The notes under the pieces are model-generated. The model saw nothing but the letters and a program-made list of their open reading frames with translations. It searched no databases and was not told the DNA's origin. A stretch of 33,021 nt of DNA from Bryobacteraceae bacterium. Its GTDB lineage: Bacteria > Acidobacteriota > Terriglobia > Bryobacterales > Bryobacteraceae. The stretch is taken from assembly GCA_025928545.1 (NCBI GenBank), contig JAICJH010000072.1, positions 1 through 33,021 of the forward strand, read 5' to 3'. Shown here one piece after another: positions 16,500-25,800 of the stretch; position 1 is the stretch's first letter; every line of letters starts with the position of its first letter. Both the position numbers and the translations under genes were made by a program.

Positions 16500-17635
16500 T
16501 GAGTCGCGCACTTCTTCTGGTCCCTATAGTGGTTGCATCCGCGGCTGTGCTGGCGGGTTGCGGCTACTCGGGCGAGCCGAAGCCGCCTTCCCTCAAGCGA
16601 CCAATGAAGGTGTCAAATCTGGCGGCGGTGGAAAGGGGCGCCAGGATCATCGTCACGTTTGAACTTCCGCAGGAGACGACGGAAGGTTTGCCGATCACCG
16701 GAACGCCCGACATCGAATTGCGCATCGGCGCCGTGCCTGTCCCGTGGAATCAACAAGCATGGCAAGCTAATTCGGACCGTATACCCGTGCCCGCATGGCC
16801 GGCCGCGCCTGCACCCTCCGGTGGCAGTTCACGCAGGCTCCTGAAGGGTTTGCCGAAAGCGCCGCCCACATCCGGCGGATCGGGCAGACCGGCTGCGCAA
16901 CGGCGTGCAGCCAAAGCCACAGCGTCGGCGAGCGCGGCTTCGACAAAAGCGCTTTTCGCGCGCACTATACAAATCGACGCTGCCAAATACAGCGGCAAAG
17001 CGACCGTGATCGGCGTTCGTGTGCTCGGCCCCACCGGGCGGGACGATGGTTGGGCCACGATCCCCCTTGAAGTCTTCCCCGTGTTGCCTGTTCCCCGCGA
17101 TCTTCGGGCAGTCGATATGCCCGGCGCCGTTCATCTGCAATGGGCGGCAGAAGCACCTGCATTCCGCGTCTACCGCCGTTTGCGCGCACCGAATGGCGCG
17201 CCGGAGGCCGAATGGGTTCAACTCGCGGACAGCACCCAGCCTTCGTACGACGATACGACTTTCGAGTACGGAAAAACCTGGCAATATTACGTGCAGTCGG
17301 TCCGGCAGACGGGTGGCAACACTCTTGAAAGCGACCCGTCCGACATATACACCTTCACTCCAGCCGACAAGTTTCCGCCCGCCGTTCCCGCCGGATTGGG
17401 CGGTATTGCCGGAACCCGTTCGATCGAATTGTTCTGGGATCGCGTGGCAGATGCCGATCTCGCCGGCTATCGTATCTATCGCAACGGGACCCGCATTGCC
17501 GACGGCGTGCAGACTCCGGCCTACAGCGATGCGAACGTTGTAGCCGGTACCAAATACAGCTATCAACTGAGCGCCGTCGATCAATCGGGTAACGAGAGCA
17601 TGAGAAGTCCGGCTTTTGAAATCACAATGGAGTAA
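16499..17635 (+). CDS. Lipoprotein with fibronectin type III domains
   Basis: A 378-residue protein with a lipoprotein signal: hydrophobic residues 3-18 and the lipobox VLAGC, giving lipidation at C21. Two fibronectin type III-like domains are visible in the C-terminal half: about 196-287 (LRAVDMPGAVHLQWAAEA to YYVQSVRQ) and about 292-377 (GTRSIELFWDRVADADLAGY to YQLSAVDQSGNES). An N-terminal beta domain (35-190) appears to be split by a Pro/Ser/Gly/Ala-rich insert at about 96-150. The ATG overlaps the hslU stop, so it is probably translated by coupling with the protease genes. Its 3' end overlaps the convergent mutase gene by 14 bp. Fn3 lipoproteins are usually surface or periplasmic binding modules; the partner is unknown. 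Confidence 0.82.
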   Translation: MSRALLLVPIVVASAAVLAGCGYSGEPKPPSLKRPMKVSNLAAVERGARIIVTFELPQETTEGLPITGTPDIELRIGAVPVPWNQQAWQANSDRIPVPAWPAAPAPSGGSSRRLLKGLPKAPPTSGGSGRPAAQRRAAKATASASAASTKALFARTIQIDAAKYSGKATVIGVRVLGPTGRDDGWATIPLEVFPVLPVPRDLRAVDMPGAVHLQWAAEAPAFRVYRRLRAPNGAPEAEWVQLADSTQPSYDDTTFEYGKTWQYYVQSVRQTGGNTLESDPSDIYTFTPADKFPPAVPAGLGGIAGTRSIELFWDRVADADLAGYRIYRNGTRIADGVQTPAYSDANVVAGTKYSYQLSAVDQSGNESMRSPAFEITME

Positions 17636-17939
17636 CCTGATTCGCCTTCCATTGCTTGTGTTCTTCTGAAACGCTGTAAGCCACCAGATCCCGGTATAAC
17701 CCCTCGATCACGTCGCCGCTCAGGCCCATGGCTTCGGCCCATTCGCGCCGCGTCTTCAGGACTGCTGCCACTCGTTCCGGCGCAGCCACATTCTCGGAAC
17801 TGGTTTTGAACGTGGCCGCCGCGCGTACATAAGCGACACGGCGCGCGATCAGGCCCACAATCTCCCGGTCCACAGCGTCCATGCCGGCCCGAATTTCATC
17901 AAGGTTTTTACACTGCTGAGGCGGAATCGTTTGATCCAT
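17622..17939 (-). CDS. AroQ-class chorismate mutase / PchB-like isochorismate pyruvate lyase
   Basis: A 105-residue all-helical protein. It aligns along its length with Pseudomonas PchB, from memory, including NLDEIRAGMDAVD, ARRVAYVRAAATFK, APERVAAVL and REWAEAMGL. By that alignment R17, R34 and K45 match the substrate-binding R14, R31 and K42 of PchB. The fourth active-site residue, Q90 in PchB, is a glutamate here (E93), as in yeast chorismate mutase (Glu246). The product is either prephenate from chorismate or salicylate from isochorismate; sequence alone does not decide, and no isochorismate synthase or siderophore gene is near. It is a cytoplasmic, probably dimeric, monofunctional enzyme. 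The gene is convergent with the lipoprotein gene and overlaps it by 14 bp. Confidence 0.85.
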   Translation of the reverse strand: MDQTIPPQQCKNLDEIRAGMDAVDREIVGLIARRVAYVRAAATFKTSSENVAAPERVAAVLKTRREWAEAMGLSGDVIEGLYRDLVAYSVSEEHKQWKANQVTPL

Positions 17940-18025
17940 CTAATAAGCGTATCGGCAGTGAATACGCCGGAGAGCGGTCGGATCCCCGATACAGGGCCGC
18001 ATTCCCCGATGTGGCCATTTCTCTA

Positions 18026-18040
18026 GGTTCGTAAAGTACC
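18026..18040. promoter_or_regulatory. Candidate operator dyad upstream of the secreted-protein cluster
   Basis: GGTTC-GTAAA-GTACC forms an imperfect inverted repeat (4 of 5 arm positions pair) and is followed by the AT-rich run CAATAAAAAATTAAAC. It is the only obvious regulatory-looking structure in the 275 bp between the chorismate mutase-like gene and the gene starting at 18215. The regulator is unknown, and the dyad lies 175 bp from the start codon, so this is a weak call. Confidence 0.3.
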
Positions 18041-18214
18041 CAATAAAAAATTAAACATCTAGAAGAATCAGCAGGATAGCCGTATCTCGATTGAGCCGGC
18101 CCACTGCCCCTCAAGGTCGTCGCTGTTAGTGTCGGAGCAGGAAGGCAGTTTGCGGGCATTTCACGACGCTATCTCTGAACGTGCCTACCTTCCGCATCCA
18201 AGCGAAGGAACTAT

Positions 18215-19663
18215 ATGAAATCGGTTATGAACTCGAGAATAATAGCTGTAGTGTGTTTTTTTGGCGTAGCGCAGGCACAATCGCAGGTCGATCTGGGCAG
18301 GCAAACCCGCAATCCGGATTTTTCGGCGCTGCCACATACACGTCCCATACAGGTCGGAATCACTCTCCCGGTGACGTGCGGAGTGGGCGAGCTGTTTTAC
18401 AACTCCACACAGTCGGCCAGCAATCCAATCTATACCTGCATTTCGGCGAATACGTGGAGTCCTCTGGGTGCCTCGCCTCTGGGCGCCTGCACCGTTGCTA
18501 ACAACAGTTTGTCCTGTCCCGGCGACATCATTTCCGGCACCGGAGCTACCGCCGGTTCATTGTCTCTCTATGAGAAAGCAATCAATGGCAGCAACGCTGT
18601 TTCTATAGCTGCGCCCGATTCCATTTCAGCCGCCTACACTCTGAAGCTGCCAGCCGGGTCGCCTTCGGCGGGCCAGTCGCTGATATTCGCGGCACCCGAC
18701 TCCACCGGGGTCGCGCAGGCAGCGTGGGGAGCCCAGGGTTCCGGCCAGGGTGGACCGGTCAGCGAGATCACTCTGCTTGAGACCTCAGGGAGTACCACCG
18801 TTTCTCTGGCAGCGCCCGCCTCGATTCCGGCTTCCTACACTCTTCAGTTGCCGGGAGCCCAGCCGCAGGCAGGGCAGACTCTGACATTCGGCGAGCCTGA
18901 CACCAACCGTGTCTCACAGGGAGCCTGGGTGACACCGAGCGGCAGTGCACTGGGAGGCAGTGCGAGTCTCAACGAAGGCAGCTACGCCAATCTTCCCGCG
19001 AGTTGCACGGAGGGGAGCATGTACCTGTTTACGGACAGTCTTTACAATTTCGCGAGATGCACGGCTGCCACCTGGCATCACTTTCTGAACGGAAAACTCA
19101 TTACACCGCCCTCAGCGCTTTCGCTCAGCACCATGGTTGGGGCATCTTCGGTCACCCTGAACACAACTCATGGCTATGAACAGATGAATGCCGCGCCGGG
19201 CAGTTCCATGGCGCTTCGATCCTGGGCCGCGCCGGACACGGCACCATACACCAAATACATAGTCCTCAGCACCCCGGCCCTCCTCGATCAAACCAATTAT
19301 CGTTTCTGGAATGTTGGATTCGGCGACGCTTCCGGGAAAAGCCAGGTATTGCAATGCGGGGTCGGGGCGGGGACGCAGAGTAATTTCTACTGCCGTGTAA
19401 CAAGGTTGAACTCAAGCGGAAACTATGCAGGGGAAGACACTCAGCCAATCGTGATACCCTACAACAGCGGTATCGTGATTGTGGCGATCGGGAATGATGG
19501 CACGCTGCTGCACTTCGGAATTTCCACCGACGGCGTCTCATTTTTCGAATTCGGATCAGCTTCGGTAGCGTCCTACCTGAGCTCACCGTCGTCTCTCGTG
19601 TACGGTTTTCTGAACGTCGCGCCAACGCAGAATCTCTCCCTGAATTTCCTCGGAGTTTATTGA
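18215..19663 (+). CDS. Secreted protein with phage-fibre-like repeats
   Basis: A 482-residue protein with a signal peptide (cleavage probably near AQA, residue 21) and GAAGGA five bases before ATG 18215. Residues 56-83 (GELFYNSTQ to WSPLG) and 266-290 (GSMYLFTDS to WHHFL) are two copies of a short motif common in phage structural proteins. Two repeats of about 57 residues, at 114-172 and 184-238, share the pattern VS-AAP-S-YTL-LP-AGQ-L-F-PD, the kind found in tail-fibre and collar proteins. The C-terminal 180 residues look beta-rich and are unrecognised. It is followed after one base by the first large Ig/malectin gene, so they form an operon. The signal peptide argues for a cell-surface or secreted fibre rather than a phage remnant. 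Confidence 0.7.
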   Translation: MKSVMNSRIIAVVCFFGVAQAQSQVDLGRQTRNPDFSALPHTRPIQVGITLPVTCGVGELFYNSTQSASNPIYTCISANTWSPLGASPLGACTVANNSLSCPGDIISGTGATAGSLSLYEKAINGSNAVSIAAPDSISAAYTLKLPAGSPSAGQSLIFAAPDSTGVAQAAWGAQGSGQGGPVSEITLLETSGSTTVSLAAPASIPASYTLQLPGAQPQAGQTLTFGEPDTNRVSQGAWVTPSGSALGGSASLNEGSYANLPASCTEGSMYLFTDSLYNFARCTAATWHHFLNGKLITPPSALSLSTMVGASSVTLNTTHGYEQMNAAPGSSMALRSWAAPDTAPYTKYIVLSTPALLDQTNYRFWNVGFGDASGKSQVLQCGVGAGTQSNFYCRVTRLNSSGNYAGEDTQPIVIPYNSGIVIVAIGNDGTLLHFGISTDGVSFFEFGSASVASYLSSPSSLVYGFLNVAPTQNLSLNFLGVY

Positions 19664-19664
19664 G

Positions 19665-22600
19665 ATGAAGACGAGATTCCTTCAATTCACGATTCTGGCA
19701 ATTCTGGTCCCGTCCGCTCCAGCCCAGGTAATCACAACGCCAAATCCAGTAGTTATGGAGGGCCAGACTATTCAATTGACGGCTGACCGCCCGGTCAAAT
19801 GGAGTCTGGCGCCGGGAAGCGCTGGGACAATCGATCCGGGTGGAGTCTATCGGGCTCCGGCCAGCGTGGTTGCGCCTCACGCGATGGGCGGCTGCCAGAT
19901 CGGGGCGCCGGACAGCATCTTCAACACGCGGATAGACAATCTGCCGGTGCTCTCGAACAGCGCGGCGTGGATGGCTGCGCTGCCGGCACCGCGCATCGGG
20001 TTTTCGCCCTCGTGGGGAACCAACGTTGGCGACGAGAATACGCCGATGGAAATACCTGTTTTTAACTACACGGCCACATACAACGGACAGCCATTTCAGA
20101 TTCCTGAATGGCCGGTACTGAAACGCGAAAGCGGAGTATTCTCCGACCCACAATCGGGCGTAGACCGTCATATCCTTACAGTGAATCGCCGGACCTGCCG
20201 TGTCTACGAGCTTTACAATAATTACCCGGCCGGCACCGCCGGCAATTTACCTCCCGCAAATGCTTATACCGCTCAAAGCGGATGGCAATATCAATCAATG
20301 AGTTACGGCTTGCCGACAGACGGGGCCACAGATGCTGCGGGTATGCCACTTGCGCCGACAACGCTCACGCTCGATGACATTCGGTCAGGTCTTATTCGCC
20401 ATGCCCTGCGCGTCACGTTTGGTAATTCGTATATCGCCCCCGCGTTTGTGTGGCCTGCCACTACGCATGCCGGTGCCTTCGGATTCGTCCCATACGGGAC
20501 CCGCTTCCGGCTCAGAGCCGATTTTGATATTACGGGGTTTGGCGCCATCGCTCAGGTGATCCTGAGGTGTCTAAAGCAATATGGAATGATCATTTCCGAC
20601 GGAGGGTCCAATTGGGACATCGTTACGTCGACGGATTTGACTGAGGACCGTGACGTTCAAGCCGCCATTTATGAGATCGGGCTTAAGAATTATCTGATCC
20701 GGCAAACCGATATGGATATTGTGGACGAATCCGCGCTGATGGTCAGCCCGTTGTCCTCGCAGGTTGCCTGGAACAATGCGTACGTCACGCCTTCCGCGTT
20801 TGCAATTGCCAGAGCGGACGACGGAACGCACACGCCGGTTAACGTGCCGATCGCCCTTCAGGGCGTCTCGCTGAACTCTCCGGAAGGCGGTGGTATCTGG
20901 ATTCAAAGTCTGGTCACAAAAACGCTGAGTGTGTTTGTGGGAGGAACAACCAACACTGCGGTGACATGGTCGATGAATCCGGCCCTGGGCACTCTCGATG
21001 CCGGAACAGGAGTCTACGTGGCGCCGTCAGTCGGGGTTCCGACGACGACTTCAATCACAGCCACGAGTGTGGCCGATCCAGGTGTCAGTCTGACATTTCC
21101 CCTGACGGTGTTGCCCGCGGGTCCGATTCGAATTGTGACGGGCGATGCCACCGCGAACCCTTCCGCGCCGAATAGATTTACCCCCGATTATGGGCCGGAT
21201 TCGCAGAATAATATGTGGTGGCGGGATCAGGCGGTGGAGCGGGCCTGGGGTGTTAAGAACGATTACTGGTATGGTTCGCCATGGCCTGCATTAACGGACA
21301 TTTATCGTTATCAGACACAGTACTATAATTTCGGCGACACGATCTACCGATTTGTAGTGCCGAACGGAAAATATAACATCGACTACTACGTCTCAGTAGG
21401 CGCTTGTGGCGCAACCAATACCTACGATCCCCTTCTTTACCGCGAGCACCTGGAAGCGCAGGGACAGATTGCTCTGCACGACTTCCATCCATTGGCGACC
21501 GTCGACGGAAAATGCTACAGCCCGATCCACACGACACTCCCGGCTCTGGTGACCGATAATAATTTATACTTTTCGCTGCGCCGCATTACCGATCACACGC
21601 AAACCGGCGCCGACCAAAGTCCGGTCACGATCATCAGCGCGTTTAGTGTCACTCCGGTATCCGACGCCCCGCACCTTACAATCGATCCCGCGGTCCCGCC
21701 GGCTTTGACAATGTCGCAATCAGTCCAGTTACATGGGGTGGGCTGGTTCATGGGAAACAGCGCGACGTGGACAGTGCTGTCGGGCCCCGGCACCGTGGAT
21801 TCTCACGGGCTTTTCACGGCTCCGGCAACGCCAACGCGGGGAACCGCCGTGGTGCAGGCGACCAGCACCATAGATGGCTCCAGGACCGCCACGGTGGCGA
21901 TCAATCTGGTTTTTGGAACCATCGTTCTGGCACCTGGAACATCTACTTTGACCCGGGGGGCAACCCAGGCGTTCACCGCGAGCATCGGCGGGAATACCTA
22001 TTCAAATGTGACATGGACGATCTCTCCGGCAGTGGGCTTCATCAATTCCGCAGGAGTATACACGGCACCCGACGTACTGGCGACGAACACCAATGTCACG
22101 GTCATGGCCACAAGTAACGACGATCCGGCGCAGACCGCCACCGCGGTCATCACAATACTGGCCAGCGTTCCGCCGATACGCGTGAACTGCGGCGGATACG
22201 GCTTTACGGATTCGCAGGGCCGCATCTGGGCGGCCGATTACGGCTTTACCTTGCCGTCCGTATCCTACGGGATTTCAGGGGTCTCGATAGCATACACATC
22301 GCCCGACATGTTTCCTCTATACCTGTCATCGCATTACGTTTATGAAAATCAATCATTCAGTTACAATTTTCCGTTGCCCGACGGAGAATACGCTGTCACG
22401 CTGAAGTTCGCTGATTACTCATTTAACGACGCGCCCGGCTTCTATGATTTCGACGTCTTTCTCAATGGGGCCGCCGTGTTGACTCATTTCGATCCCGATT
22501 CCGTCCACGGCACCGGGAGGACAGCCGTCGACAAGACTTTTTTCGTTTTCGTCCAGGGGAAGAATCTCCAGATCACTCTCACAGCCAGGAAGGCGGCTGC

Positions 22601-22688
22601 GTTTGTGAATGGTATTGAGATCCTGCCGGCCAACTTCTTCAGCAAGAGAAGTTCGGGTAAGACAACCCTTCAGGGTCACACGAAATAG
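19665..22688 (+). CDS. Large secreted Ig-like/malectin-domain protein, paralogue 1
   Basis: A 1007-residue protein with signal peptide 1-20. In order: an Ig-like segment (22-68); a core of about 310 residues (72-380) with GCQIGAPDSIFNTRIDNLPV, a LYNNYPAG motif and LKQYGMIISDGGSNWD, of unrecognised family; an Ig-like domain (about 390-485); a malectin-like domain (487-665); two bacterial Ig-like domains (670-750 and 751-833); and a C-terminal malectin domain (836-988) with YVYENQSFSYNFPLPDGEY and AAAFVNGIEILP. Malectin domains bind di- and oligosaccharides. No membrane anchor or sorting signal was seen. The start lies one base after the previous stop. It is paralogous throughout with the next gene and faces polysaccharide export genes downstream. 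Role in binding surface glycan is inferred. Confidence 0.8.
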   Translation: MKTRFLQFTILAILVPSAPAQVITTPNPVVMEGQTIQLTADRPVKWSLAPGSAGTIDPGGVYRAPASVVAPHAMGGCQIGAPDSIFNTRIDNLPVLSNSAAWMAALPAPRIGFSPSWGTNVGDENTPMEIPVFNYTATYNGQPFQIPEWPVLKRESGVFSDPQSGVDRHILTVNRRTCRVYELYNNYPAGTAGNLPPANAYTAQSGWQYQSMSYGLPTDGATDAAGMPLAPTTLTLDDIRSGLIRHALRVTFGNSYIAPAFVWPATTHAGAFGFVPYGTRFRLRADFDITGFGAIAQVILRCLKQYGMIISDGGSNWDIVTSTDLTEDRDVQAAIYEIGLKNYLIRQTDMDIVDESALMVSPLSSQVAWNNAYVTPSAFAIARADDGTHTPVNVPIALQGVSLNSPEGGGIWIQSLVTKTLSVFVGGTTNTAVTWSMNPALGTLDAGTGVYVAPSVGVPTTTSITATSVADPGVSLTFPLTVLPAGPIRIVTGDATANPSAPNRFTPDYGPDSQNNMWWRDQAVERAWGVKNDYWYGSPWPALTDIYRYQTQYYNFGDTIYRFVVPNGKYNIDYYVSVGACGATNTYDPLLYREHLEAQGQIALHDFHPLATVDGKCYSPIHTTLPALVTDNNLYFSLRRITDHTQTGADQSPVTIISAFSVTPVSDAPHLTIDPAVPPALTMSQSVQLHGVGWFMGNSATWTVLSGPGTVDSHGLFTAPATPTRGTAVVQATSTIDGSRTATVAINLVFGTIVLAPGTSTLTRGATQAFTASIGGNTYSNVTWTISPAVGFINSAGVYTAPDVLATNTNVTVMATSNDDPAQTATAVITILASVPPIRVNCGGYGFTDSQGRIWAADYGFTLPSVSYGISGVSIAYTSPDMFPLYLSSHYVYENQSFSYNFPLPDGEYAVTLKFADYSFNDAPGFYDFDVFLNGAAVLTHFDPDSVHGTGRTAVDKTFFVFVQGKNLQITLTARKAAAFVNGIEILPANFFSKRSSGKTTLQGHTK
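21183..21720 (+). repeat. Near-identical tract, copy 1
   Basis: This stretch matches 24390-24927 at a constant offset of 3207 bases. I count only about 20-25 differences in about 540 bases, most at third codon positions, whereas the flanking parts of the two genes differ far more. It encodes residues 507-686, i.e. most of the internal malectin-like domain and the following linker. Confidence 0.85.
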
Positions 22689-22826
22689 CCGTTTTTTTAG
22701 TCGCCAATTGGACCATTGCTCTGGCCAATACCGTTGATCGGCTCACATGGTCAGATGGCAAGCAATAAAATACGGATACCCGAAGCTTCCCAAAACTCAA
22801 TAAAATGCAGCTTATCTGCTCTTTCA

Positions 22827-22832
22827 TATAAT
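22827..22832 (+). promoter_or_regulatory. TATAAT -10 box for paralogue 2
   Basis: A perfect TATAAT lies 28 bases before the GTG at 22860, and AGGGAG follows at a proper ribosome-site distance. No good -35 match is visible at 16-18 bp. If used, transcription would start near 22839, downstream of the alternative ATG at 22716, which supports the shorter protein. Confidence 0.4.
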
Positions 22833-22859
22833 GAAGCGAGCAGCAGGGAGCTTGCATTC

Positions 22860-25800
22860 GTGAATCTCTTGAGATCGGGAAAGTATTTAATTGGATCGGC
22901 GGTAGTCTGGATCTGTTGGCCCGGCGTGGCCCAGATCGTCAAACCCGCCGATCCGATCGTGCAGGCCGGTACGCAAATTCGGTTTACTGCGAACGCACCG
23001 GTCAAGTGGAGTCTCTTGCCCGGAAGCTCCGGCAATATCGATGAGGATGGCACGTACCACGCTCCTATCAGCATTCAGTCTCCCCATTCAATGGCGGGAT
23101 GTCAGATCGGCGCGCCAGACAGCGTGTTTAATACGCGCATTGATAATCTGCCCGTCCATCCGAACAGTGCTGCCTGGATGGCTAAACTGCCGAAACCCGG
23201 CCTTGGCTTCTCACCAAGCTGGGGAACCAACATCGCCGACAACACGACACCCCGTCAAACCTTCAATTTTAATTACACGGCCGCCTACAATTCGCTCTCG
23301 TTTCAGCTACCTGCCTGGCCATTTCTGAAACGCGAAAGCGGAGTGTTCTCGGATCCAGGTTCCGGCGTGGATCGGCATGTCCTCACTGTCAATCGCCAAA
23401 ATTGCCAGATTTACGAGCTTTACAACAATTATCCCGCGGGAACGGCCGGGAAAGAGGCACCTGCTAATACCTATACCGCGCAAAGCGGTTGGCAATATCC
23501 ATCGATGAGCTACGTTCTGCCTTCTGACGGGGCGACGGACGCCGCAGGCATGCCGCTTGCGCCAACGACACTTACGCTTGACGACATCCGCTCCGGTACT
23601 ATTCGCCACGCGATGCGTGTAACTTTTGCCAACGCCTACATCGCCCCGAAGTTCCTTTGGCCAGCCACTGCGAATGCCGGCGCATGGGGAACGGTACCAT
23701 ATGGAGCGCGTTTTCGGCTTAAGCCCACGTTTGACATCTCCGGTTTTAGCCGGACCGCTCAGATTATTCTGACGGCATTGAAGCAATACGGGATGATCAT
23801 CTCCGATGGCGGAAGCAACTGGGATGTTGTCGTTTCCACCGACCTGACCGAGGACAGAGCGATTCAGGCTGCCCTCATGGAAATTGGCTCCAAGGCGTCG
23901 CAAATGAACTCCAGCCACTTCGACATTGTTGACGAATCCTCGCTTATGGTGAGCCCAAACTCCTCACGGATTGCTTACAACAATCGCTATGTGACGCCGC
24001 CCGCCTTTGCTGTTGTAAAAGCCGATGACGGGGTCCATCCCGCTGTCACTGTGCCGGTCGCGTTGCACGGAATTGCGCTGAATGCTCCGGAAGGCGGAGG
24101 CATCTGGATTCAGAGCGGCGTCACAAAAACCCTCACCGTATTCGCCGGGGGATCATCGAACACCTCCGTTACATGGAGTATGAGCCCGACTTTGGGAACG
24201 CTGAATCCCACATCCGGCGCATATACAGCGCCTCCAGTAACGATTCCAACGACAACCACAATTACCGCTACGAGCGCGGCAGACCAAAGTGTGTCCGTCA
24301 GATTTCCGGTCACCGTTCTGCCTGCGGGGCCGATCCGGATCGTAAGCGGGGACGCAACAGCCAACCCGGCTGCACCGAAAAGCCATGCGCCCGATTATGG
24401 GCCGGATTCACAAGGCAATATGTGGTGGCGGGATCAGGCGGTGGAGCGGGCGTGGGGTGTTAAGAACGATTACTGGTATGGTGCGCCATGGCCTGCACTA
24501 ACGGACATTTATCGCTATCAGACACAGTATTATAACGTCGGCGACACGGTCTACCGATTCGTGGTGCCGAACGGAAAATATAACATCGATTACTACGTCT
24601 CAGTAGGCGCTTGTGGCGCAACCAATACCTACGATACGCTACTTTACCGCGAGCACCTGGAAGCGCAGGGACAGATTGCTCTGCACGACTTCCATCCATT
24701 GGCGACGGTCGATGGAAAATGCTACAGCCCGATCCACACGACACTCCCGGCTCTGGTGACCGATAATAATTTATACTTTTCGCTGCGCCGCATTACCGAT
24801 CACACGCAAACCGGCGCCGATCAAAGTCCGGTCACAATCATCAGCGCGTTTAGCGTCACTCCGGTATCCGATGCCCCGCGCCTTACAATCGATCCCGCGG
24901 TCCCGCCGGCTTTGACAATGTCGCAATCCGTTCAGTTGTATGCGGTGGGATGGTTCATCAGCAACAGCGTTACGTGGTCCATTCAGTCGGGACCGGGCAA
25001 GATTAGCGACACTGGCGTTTACACGGCGCCGAATACTCCGATGGCGGGGACGGTCGTGGTCAAGGCGACAAGCAGGTCGGACCCTTCGAAGTCGACGACC
25101 GTCCAGCTCAAGTTGGTATTTGGCAAGATAACCCTAAATCCACCGGCCATAAGCCTGAACAGGAGCGCAGCGCAGCTTATGACAGCGAGTATTGGTGGGC
25201 GGCCATATTCGAACGTCACCTGGTCGGTGTCGCCGATGATCGGCAGTATCGACACCTCCGGGCTTTTTAGCGCCCCCGAGGTGGTTTCCGCTGATACCGT
25301 CGTCACGGTCAAGGCAACCAGCAGGGACGATCCGGCCCAGACCGGCACCGCGACACTCACGATCAGGGCAAAGGTTCCGGCAATCCGCGTGAACTGCGCC
25401 GGAAGCGGTTTTACCGATGCACACGGAAATATTTGGTCTGAAGACTTCGGATATACGGGCAAGACAATTGCCGGGGGTAACTCCATCCCTATAGCCCGAA
25501 CAACGGCGGACATGTACCCACTCTACGGTTCATCGCGTTACGTTTATGAGAATCAGGAGTTTGAGTATAACTATCCGCTGCCGAACGGCGATTACCAGAT
25601 AACTCTAAAATTCGCCGACTACGCGTTTGACATGCCGGGGCACTACAGCTTCGATGTCAAGATCGGAGGTGTTACGGTATTGGCTAACTTCGACCCGGAT
25701 CGCGCCTATGGTGCAGGCAAAACCGCTGTCGATAAGACATTTGTAACCACTGTCCGCGCCGGAAATCTGAAAATAGCATTCCTGGCGCGAAAAAATGCCG

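Noticed and set aside
17940..18214. Riboswitch or small RNA in the 275 bp before the secreted-protein cluster
   Set aside because: Apart from the dyad at 18026-18040 I found no conserved riboswitch core or strong nested stems.
18215..19663. Prophage remnant suggested by fibre-like repeats
   Set aside because: No capsid, terminase, integrase or lysis gene is nearby, and the protein has a signal peptide and is in an operon with secreted proteins.
19266..20171. 301-codon open frame on the minus strand
   Set aside because: Spans the junction of two confidently read plus-strand genes and is Arg/His/Ser-rich without motifs.
22641..22700. Possible intrinsic terminator after paralogue 1 (ACCCT-TC-AGGGT and a run of seven T)
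   Set aside because: The hairpin loop is only two bases and lies inside the coding region, and the T-run is about 20 bases away, so the two parts do not form a standard terminator.
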